The notes below the pieces were generated by a model. It searched no databases, was not told the DNA's origin, and saw nothing but the letters and a program-made list of their open reading frames with translations. A stretch of 64,000 nt of DNA. Origin: Acidobacteriota bacterium (GTDB lineage Bacteria > Acidobacteriota > Terriglobia > Terriglobales > Acidobacteriaceae). The position numbers and the translations under genes are program-made. Below are positions 58,515-64,000 of this stretch, in pieces; position 1 is the first letter of the stretch, and each line of letters begins with the position of its first letter. The stretch is taken from positions 1 through 64,000 of the forward strand of contig JAKAJO010000127.1 in the NCBI GenBank assembly GCA_021813745.1, given 5' to 3'.

Positions 58515-60405
58515 CGGAAAGCGGACCACAGCCGGTGCGCGCGGCGTTGCGCTCATCGCCATCACCTACGTCGATTTCCTCATCTTTGCGCAGTTCGCAT
58601 TTCTCGACCGCCTCGCACAGCTCGGAATCGGTGCCTTGCCGCTCAAAGTCGTGATGGCCTTCATGGCTCTCGGCGGCATCTCACTCAGTCTGCTTGCACC
58701 GCGCCTGCGCCGCTGGCCTTCTCCGCAACTCCGCCTTCGCGCCGGCTTTTCGGCCTGCGCCGCCGCTGCACTGCTCTCCTTTGCTCCACTCAACGTTGCC
58801 GGAGCATCCGCTGTCGCCTGGCTCATTGGCGCGGGCCTTGGACTGCTCACCGTCACCCTCGTCACGCACCTTGCTGCATGGTGCAGCCCGCATCATCCGT
58901 TGCTGACTGTTGGCTTCGGGACCGGCATTGGCTACTTCCTCTGCAACGTTCCATGGTTCTTCGCTGCCTCACCACAGATCCACGCAAGCGCCGCTGCTTT
59001 GCTGTGCCTCCTCGGCGTCTTCCTCGCGCCGCGGGATGCAGCCTCCATCGGCCCGGTTCTCCCGCATCCTCCAGTGCGCGCCACGCTCCCTTTTGCGCTC
59101 ATCGTCGCCAGCTTCGCCGCGCTCGTCTGGCTCGACTCCGCCGCCTTCTTCATCATTCAGCACACGCCTGCGCTCAAGGCCGGCACGTGGCAAGGCACAG
59201 CGCACCTTTGGACCAACGCCGTCCTCCATCTCATCGCAGCCGTAGCCAGTGCCTTGCTTCTTCGCCGCAGCGGACTCCTCGCCGTCCTTGCCGCCGCTTT
59301 CTGCGCGCTTGCCGCCGCTTGCTGGCTTTTGCTCAACCCCGCTTACGTGCTTCCGGCGTCGCTACTCTATCCCATCGGCGTCTCCCTTTATTCCGTCGCT
59401 CTTGTTGCCTTTCCATCCCTGCTTTCGCAGGCAAGTTCGCAGGCGCAGAGAGCCCGTCAGTCTGGTTGGCTCTACGCCGTTGCCGGCTGGATCGCCTCTG
59501 CGCTCGGCATTGGCATGGGGCAGAACCTCGGACACGTGCCACCACTCTTCCTTGTCGCAGCAGGCCTCGTCGTACTGCCGCCCGCCCTGCTCGTTCTCAC
59601 ACGTCATCGCGCGCGCGAGCTGATCCTCACTGGCCTCGTCCTCCTGCCTGCCTTGGCAATGGCGCGCCTGCAATTCATGGCCGCTCATCCAGCGCTCACG
59701 CCCATCGAACGCGGCCGACAGGTCTACATCTCCGAGGGCTGCATCCACTGTCACTCGCAATACGTCCGTCCCCGCTCGGTCGACGTCCTCATGTGGGGAC
59801 CGGTCCAGAGTCTCGAAGCCGTCCACGCCGAGCAGCCCCCCCTCATCGGCAACCGCCGGCAAGGGCCCGATCTCTCGCAGGTGGGTGGCCGTCGCTCACC
59901 GCTCTGGCTCAAAATGCACTTCTTTGATCCGCAGGCAGTCAGCGGCTCTTCCATCATGCCGTCCTACGCATTCCTCTTTCGCGATCAGCGCGGCAACGAC
60001 CTCGTTGACTATCTCTCCAGCCTGCGCGGCGCTGCCACCCTGCAGCACGTCTTCGACGAAGCACGCTGGGCGCCCTCTGCCAATGCCGTTCAAAACGCCA
60101 ATCTGCAAGAGGGACACGCTCTCTACAACCAGTTCTGCGCCACCTGTCACGATGCCCATGGCGCCACGCTTCTCCGTTGGAAGGCCAGCTTCCACCGTCT
60201 TCCGCACAGCCTCGCCACCGGACCTTTCTTTTACCTGCCGCCTGCGTCTATGCCCCAGGAGCGTTTTCAGCGCCTGGCACAAATCACGCGCTTCGGTCTG
60301 CCCGGCACAGATATGCCCGGGCATGAATACCTGACCGATCGTCAAGTCGCTTCCATCACTCTCTGGCTCATGCAAAACATCGCGCAGCCAGCTGGAAATC
60401 ACTAG
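58507..60405 (+). CDS. MFS-like membrane domain fused to CcoO-like cytochrome c and a second cytochrome c
   Basis: This 632-residue fusion has three parts. Residues 1-370 contain about 12 helices in the pattern of an MFS transporter (two six-helix halves). A further helix near 378-398 then anchors a CcoO-like domain: C412-IH-C415-H416-SQYVRP, followed by GPDLSQVGG and a probable Met ligand in SIMPSYAF. Finally a monohaem cytochrome c shows C544-AT-C547-H548-DAHG, with MPGHEY as a probable Met ligand. The haem domains should be periplasmic. It starts inside the previous gene. I know of no such combination in standard oxidases. Confidence 0.8.
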   Translation: MLDGKRTTAGARGVALIAITYVDFLIFAQFAFLDRLAQLGIGALPLKVVMAFMALGGISLSLLAPRLRRWPSPQLRLRAGFSACAAAALLSFAPLNVAGASAVAWLIGAGLGLLTVTLVTHLAAWCSPHHPLLTVGFGTGIGYFLCNVPWFFAASPQIHASAAALLCLLGVFLAPRDAASIGPVLPHPPVRATLPFALIVASFAALVWLDSAAFFIIQHTPALKAGTWQGTAHLWTNAVLHLIAAVASALLLRRSGLLAVLAAAFCALAAACWLLLNPAYVLPASLLYPIGVSLYSVALVAFPSLLSQASSQAQRARQSGWLYAVAGWIASALGIGMGQNLGHVPPLFLVAAGLVVLPPALLVLTRHRARELILTGLVLLPALAMARLQFMAAHPALTPIERGRQVYISEGCIHCHSQYVRPRSVDVLMWGPVQSLEAVHAEQPPLIGNRRQGPDLSQVGGRRSPLWLKMHFFDPQAVSGSSIMPSYAFLFRDQRGNDLVDYLSSLRGAATLQHVFDEARWAPSANAVQNANLQEGHALYNQFCATCHDAHGATLLRWKASFHRLPHSLATGPFFYLPPASMPQERFQRLAQITRFGLPGTDMPGHEYLTDRQVASITLWLMQNIAQPAGNH

Positions 60406-60432
60406 CATCTCAGTTCATACAGGAGACCCTTC

Positions 60433-61011
60433 ATGAAGCACTTTGCTCAAACCATCCTTGCCGCACTTCCTCTCGTCCTTCTTCCCACGGCCTTCGCGCA
60501 GCACCAGACCTTTGCCATCTCGCCGAACGACAGTCAGGTCACCTTCTTCCTCGGCGGCTCCGATCACGGCACGCACGGCACCTTTCACGTCCAGAGCGGC
60601 ACCGTAGATTTCGATCGCACACTACCCAAAATCGCCGGCTCCATCGTTGTCTCCGCGGCCAGCGGCGACACGGGGAACAAGAGCCGCGACCACAAAATGA
60701 CCACAGAAGTCCTCGACGTCGCGCACTTCGCTGATGTCACCTTTGCCCCGCAAAGCTATCAGGGGACCATCCTTGCCTCCGGCGATTCCACCATCCAGGT
60801 CACCGGCGTCTTCACCCTGCATGGAACCCCCCACACGATCACCGTGCCCATGCAGATCCACATCGAAGGCGCTAAATGCACTGCCAAGGCGCAGTTTAGC
60901 GTGCCCTACGTGAAGTGGGGCCTCAAGGATCCAAGCATCCTCTTCCTTAAGGTGGCTAAAGAGGTGGACGTGAATGTTACCCTTGTCGGTCAGCTGAACC
61001 CCGCCAACTAA
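60433..61011 (+). CDS. YceI-family periplasmic lipid-binding protein
   Basis: This 192-residue secreted protein has a signal peptide ending FAQ, then the YceI lipocalin-like fold: FAISPNDSQVTFFLGGSDHGTHG, NKSRDHKM, and VTGVFTLHGTPHTI. Family members bind polyprenyl chains such as quinone precursors in the periplasm. A clear GGAGA ribosome site precedes ATG 60433. It is last in the operon that begins with a prenyl synthase, and a strong terminator follows. This pairing supports a role in isoprenoid or quinone handling. Confidence 0.9.
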   Translation: MKHFAQTILAALPLVLLPTAFAQHQTFAISPNDSQVTFFLGGSDHGTHGTFHVQSGTVDFDRTLPKIAGSIVVSAASGDTGNKSRDHKMTTEVLDVAHFADVTFAPQSYQGTILASGDSTIQVTGVFTLHGTPHTITVPMQIHIEGAKCTAKAQFSVPYVKWGLKDPSILFLKVAKEVDVNVTLVGQLNPAN

Positions 61012-61044
61012 CGCACGGCAGCATGGATGCAGGTAAAAGCGTGC

Positions 61045-61086
61045 AAACAGAAGCGGCTCCTCATCCTCGAGGAGCCGCTTCTGTTT
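61045..61086. terminator. Strong bidirectional terminator
   Basis: A perfect 18-bp inverted repeat (61045-61062 with 61069-61086) with a 6-base loop begins AAACAGAAGC and ends GCTTCTGTTT, giving a T-run on each strand. It lies between the YceI gene and the convergent DUF2950 gene. Confidence 0.85.
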
Positions 61087-61118
61087 GTACAAATCAGTCT
61101 CGATGCAGCAGGTGACTC

Positions 61119-62165
61119 TTACTCCGCCGGTTGCCAGCCCGCACCTGGGTTGTACACGCGGAGCGACTTCGCCAATTCAGCCGTTTTGGGTCCCAGGTCC
61201 TTTTGGTAGACCACTCCGTCCGTGCCCACCATGAAGGTCATCACGCCCGACGACCTGTATTCCGCCGGATAGGCGAGGAATCCGAATCCACCCGTCATCC
61301 GCCCATTCACAATGTAGCTCTTCGCACCGCCCTTGGCATTCGGTCCCTGCCCGCGCAGCACGCGATAGAAATACCCATGGAATGGTTCAGGCTGACGCGT
61401 CACACCGCGGTCATATCCTTCCGCCTCCGCCTTGGCAATGAACGGCCCCAACGGACTGTCTGCATTGCCGTTCTTGCCAGGCCAGTACAGCCCGTTCTCC
61501 TTGCCCGCACTGCTCAGGATCCGCTGTGCATAAGCACCCGCTGCCTCTCCATCATGCGGCTTTGAGAAGTACTCCTTCTCTGCAGCAGCCATCTCCGCGC
61601 ATACTTGGATGACCGTGAGTTCATTCTGGCCCACGCGCCGGTCCAGAATCTCCTCCCGGCCTGCCGTCGTGTCAAAAAACCACGTCAGTCCTGCACGCGC
61701 CAGCGGAATCGGATAGGGCCAGTTCTCCGCACCCACGTACAGCCGCGTAAATCCATCCGGTTCCATCTGCAGCCGATGCATCTCTGCATATTTCTTGACA
61801 AACCGCTCCATGCTCGCACGATCTTCCGCGGCATCGCCTGACCACAGAACCTTTTCCGAGCTAGGCCCCAGAACCTTCAGGAGCGCTGCTCGGTTGTCTG
61901 CCTTGAGTGCGTCCTCCAACGCCTGCACCGCCCGCTGCGGAGAGACAAACAGTTCCTGTCCCTTTTCCGGCCGATGCATCGGCATCGCCGTCGCGCCCGC
62001 ACTGGCATCCCGCACTGAAGCAGCCGTCGCCGATGCGTTCTTCTTCGCGGCGCTGGTCGCTGGAGCCTGGGCCGCTGATATCGCCACGGCAGTCATCAGC
62101 AGCGCAGCGCCTGCGCCCACGCCAAATCCTCTGTGCCGTTGTCCATGACTCTTCCAAACGGTCAT
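61119..62165 (-). CDS. DUF2950 protein, secreted
   Basis: This 348-residue protein has a signal peptide (hydrophobic ALLMTAVAISAAQA) and a low-complexity Ala-rich stretch. The DUF2950 domain follows, with F-SPQRAVQALEDALKADNRAALLKVLG, YPIPLARAGLTWFFDT and a Gly-rich GYFYRVLRGQGP near the end. The function is unknown. It usually sits next to DUF3300 genes, as here, with 35 bp between. GGGAGAG precedes the start. Confidence 0.88.
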   Translation of the reverse strand: MTVWKSHGQRHRGFGVGAGAALLMTAVAISAAQAPATSAAKKNASATAASVRDASAGATAMPMHRPEKGQELFVSPQRAVQALEDALKADNRAALLKVLGPSSEKVLWSGDAAEDRASMERFVKKYAEMHRLQMEPDGFTRLYVGAENWPYPIPLARAGLTWFFDTTAGREEILDRRVGQNELTVIQVCAEMAAAEKEYFSKPHDGEAAGAYAQRILSSAGKENGLYWPGKNGNADSPLGPFIAKAEAEGYDRGVTRQPEPFHGYFYRVLRGQGPNAKGGAKSYIVNGRMTGGFGFLAYPAEYRSSGVMTFMVGTDGVVYQKDLGPKTAELAKSLRVYNPGAGWQPAE

Positions 62166-62200
62166 TTCATCTCTCCCTCTTTGCTCCGATCCAGCTCGCG

Positions 62201-63466
62201 TCAGCGACGGCCGCCAAAGCCACCGCGCATGCCACCGCCACCGAATCCGCCACGCATTCCTCCACCGCCAAAGCCACCGCGCATGCCGCCACCAAAGCCT
62301 CCATGCATGCTGGAGAAGCCGCGGTTCGAGAAGGCGCCGACGTCTCCTCCGCGTCCAAAGTGGCCAAATCCGCCAAATCCATTGCTGCGTACCCCCGGCG
62401 CGCCGTTTCCAAAACCGCGCAGGGACCGGTTGCCACCGCTCAGTGGCTGCACCCGCCCGCCCCCGAATGCCGTGGAATGACCACCCTGGAAAGCATTGCC
62501 CCGATTACCGGCAAGTCCCGCCGTCCGATCGCCTCCCCGGAACGGCTGCACGTGCCCGCCGCTTACAAATCCGTGAGGTCCGCCATTGCGGAAGCCCACC
62601 CCGCGATAGTTTCCACGGGCAAAGGCGCGATGGTCATAAAACGCATGACTGTGTCCAAAGTAGTGATTATGGTCGAACATCAGCCAGCCGCCGCCGCGGC
62701 CCCAGCCGCAGCCCCAGTGGCGCCAGCCCCAGCCGTAGCCCATAAACGGGCCCATCCCAAAGCCCATCCCGAACGAAATGTAAGGTGTCCCCACCGTCCA
62801 CCACGGCATGAATCCCGGCCACATCCCCACCGGGTATCCATACACAATTTGCGGGTCGTACATCGGCACGTACACCACATCCGGACTCGCCGGCTCAATC
62901 TCAATCTGCCCATCGTCCTCGTTCACCGTCTGCTGAGGTCCACTGTTCAGATTCCCCGCCTGCTGCGCCTGCTGCCGCATGTACTGGATGGCGTTCATCA
63001 CATCCGCCTGTTGGTTGTATTCCACATCGCCCAGCTCTGAGGTCCACGACAGGTTCTGGCTCATGTCGGCCAGCACAGAGGGGAACTGGGTCAGCGCCTT
63101 TACGCTTGGATCCCAATCCTGCTCGTTCACGGCATCTCCCAGCGCCTGTCCCTGCAGCCCAGGATTTTGCTGCATAAATCGTTCCGCTTCCACAATTTGG
63201 GTCGGATACATCGAAGCTGCCAGGATCTGCGCAACCAGCGCATCGGGATATAGCGCAATCGGCGCCACCAGCTGTTGCAGCTGGTCGGGCGGAAGCGGAG
63301 CCTGCGGTGGAGGCCCATCCATCGGTGACTGCCCAGAGTCCGGCGGCGGTCCCTGTTCCTGCGCGCGCGCGCAGGTGGCTCCAGCCACCAGCAGCGACGC
63401 CAACGCGACCGCGCTCACCGTCTGCCGTGTCATCAATGCCGTCAGGTTCTTCATTGCGAGCATCAT
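62201..63466 (-). CDS. DUF3300 protein with glycine-rich tail
   Basis: This 421-residue secreted protein has the DUF3300 domain, with LDQLVAPIALYPDALVAQILAAS-like residues PDQLQQLVAPIALYPDALVA and a conserved EAERFMQQNPGLQG. A Trp/Met/Gly-rich middle follows (MGFGMGPFMGYGWG). The C-terminal tail consists of GGFGGGGMR repeats. The domain's role is unknown; the tail resembles adhesive or envelope proteins. ATG 63466 follows GGAGG; the frame extends upstream across a terminator, so the longer version is not real. Confidence 0.88.
   Translation of the reverse strand: MMLAMKNLTALMTRQTVSAVALASLLVAGATCARAQEQGPPPDSGQSPMDGPPPQAPLPPDQLQQLVAPIALYPDALVAQILAASMYPTQIVEAERFMQQNPGLQGQALGDAVNEQDWDPSVKALTQFPSVLADMSQNLSWTSELGDVEYNQQADVMNAIQYMRQQAQQAGNLNSGPQQTVNEDDGQIEIEPASPDVVYVPMYDPQIVYGYPVGMWPGFMPWWTVGTPYISFGMGFGMGPFMGYGWGWRHWGCGWGRGGGWLMFDHNHYFGHSHAFYDHRAFARGNYRGVGFRNGGPHGFVSGGHVQPFRGGDRTAGLAGNRGNAFQGGHSTAFGGGRVQPLSGGNRSLRGFGNGAPGVRSNGFGGFGHFGRGGDVGAFSNRGFSSMHGGFGGGMRGGFGGGGMRGGFGGGGMRGGFGGRR
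62210..62302 (-). repeat. Tandem repeat encoding the GGFGGGGMR tail
   Basis: The DUF3300 reading frame contains near-identical units of about 27 bp, each encoding GGMRGGFGG-type residues (repeat core ccaccgcgcatgcc). Such DNA can change copy number by slippage. Confidence 0.7.
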
Positions 63467-63507
63467 CGTGCGCGGGCCTCCACGCCCGCCGGGTTGCGAA
63501 TAAAAGA

Positions 63508-63547
63508 AGCGCCCCGCCCCGGCCACTGCGCCGGATTGCGGGGCGCT
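63508..63547 (-). terminator. Rho-independent terminator after the MerR-type gene
   Basis: AGCGCCCCG (63508-63516) pairs with CGGGGCGCT (63539-63547). On the minus strand it is followed by TCTTTTATTCG. It sits between the regulator and the DUF3300 start, showing they are separate transcripts. Confidence 0.7.
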
Positions 63548-63670
63548 CGAGTTACGCCATCGGGCCACAAGACTTGATTCAGCACCCGATGCAAAAGGTC
63601 GCATAGAGACGTCAAGGTAGGATGCAGCCCCGACCGGGCGGGATGCCCGGCAGCCGCAGCAACATTCTGC

Positions 63671-64000
63671 TCAGGAGGGGAAGAGCGACCCGGAAAGGTC
63701 GCGCAGCGCCGTGGCCCGTGGCCGTCGCTTTGGCAACTGCGGTTCCGGCTGGGCCAGCATTCCGGCAATCTCGCGTAGTTCCGCTCGCGCATGGCCCACC
63801 GCTGCGGCAACCGCGTCCCGGTCCTTCGCTGTTTCGGCCCCATCCCGGGTCCGCTTGCTCTCAGGCCCCGCGCGGCGCATCTGCCCCAAGGCCTGCCGCG
63901 CTCCAGCCAGCGTGTATCCCTCGCCATGGACCAGGCGTTTGATCGCGAGGGCCAGCTCCACTTCCCGCTTGCGATACAGGCGCTGGCCGGTTCCGCTCTT
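63671..64000 (-). CDS. MerR-family regulator, partial
   Basis: The visible 109 residues run off the right edge. They include the second half of a MerR winged helix (GQRLYRKREVELALAIKRLV, then GYTLAGARQAL). A mixed charged region with probable coiled coil (AVAAAVGHARAELREIAGML) follows. It binds DNA as a dimer; no metal-binding cysteines are seen in this part, so the effector is unknown. Start and first helix are outside the window. Confidence 0.8.
   Translation of the reverse strand, partial: KSGTGQRLYRKREVELALAIKRLVHGEGYTLAGARQALGQMRRAGPESKRTRDGAETAKDRDAVAAAVGHARAELREIAGMLAQPEPQLPKRRPRATALRDLSGSLFPS

Noticed and set aside
62205..62300. Possible CRISPR-like array
   Set aside because: The repeats lie in frame inside the DUF3300 gene, have no unique spacers and encode glycine-rich units.
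61907..63040. A 377-codon plus-strand frame opposite DUF2950 and DUF3300
   Set aside because: It is Ala/His/Pro-rich, spans two well supported minus-strand genes and a gene boundary, and has no domain.

Overview
The window looks like a chromosomal segment of an acidobacterium, probably in or near the Acidobacteriaceae. This is an inference from gene content: two very large TonB-dependent-receptor-like proteins that start with a carboxypeptidase-regulatory-like domain, DUF2950/DUF3300, DUF4126 and DUF4350 proteins, a BamD-like TPR protein, and a moderately high GC content with many overlapping genes. I recognised no rRNA, tRNA, CRISPR array or prophage. The only mobile DNA is an insertion sequence end at the left edge.

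Layout, left to right. (1) 1-111: end of an IS5-like element with the first codons of its transposase. (2) 173-5973: five overlapping plus-strand genes, GDPD-membrane-domain-like protein, DUF4129, DUF4350, MoxR ATPase and DUF58. The RDD and SpoIIM proteins that accompany this set in many bacteria lie about 36 kb away, at 41139-42954. (3) 6097-23615: mostly minus-strand housekeeping genes. These are obg, a long run valS-nadC-birA-coaX-unknown-rlmD-like-comEC with overlaps or gaps of a few bases, then a BamD-like gene and rpe. A first large TonB-receptor-like gene (7466-11167) lies on the plus strand between obg and comEC. (4) 23698-30455: DUF4126, a short-chain dehydrogenase, a UvrC-like protein lacking the C-terminal nuclease half, and the tldE and tldD genes separated by a Sel1-repeat gene on the other strand. 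(5) 30573-42954: small and poorly known genes, including a His/Lys-rich secreted peptide, a DinB-like protein, a putative PD-(D/E)XK nuclease, an SRPBCC protein and a small membrane protein. They are followed by an OPT transporter, a DUF4382-like lipoprotein, a membrane acyltransferase-like protein and two CPBP-type proteins that overlap tail to tail. (6) 42955-48821: a long regulatory region with several promoter-like and hairpin elements, then a second, strongly codon-biased TonB-receptor-like gene and a secreted TPR protein. (7) 48818-53683: minus-strand small proteins, glucokinase, 6-phosphogluconolactonase and a two-component system. (8) 54077-61011: a tightly overlapping plus-strand operon described below. 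(9) 61119-64000: DUF2950, DUF3300 with a glycine-rich tail, and a partial MerR-type regulator.

The most interesting block is 54077-61011. It joins a polyprenyl-synthetase-like protein with an altered IPP-binding motif, an FtsX/MacB-type ABC permease and its ATPase, a CcoN/COX1-like membrane protein in which I cannot find the copper-B histidines, a four-helix membrane protein, a very unusual fusion of a 12-helix MFS-like domain to a CcoO-like cytochrome c and a second cytochrome c, and a YceI-family lipid-binding protein. The tight packing suggests one envelope redox system that couples isoprenoid or quinone-like lipid handling to cytochrome c chemistry. The sequence supports the architecture, but the function is unknown.
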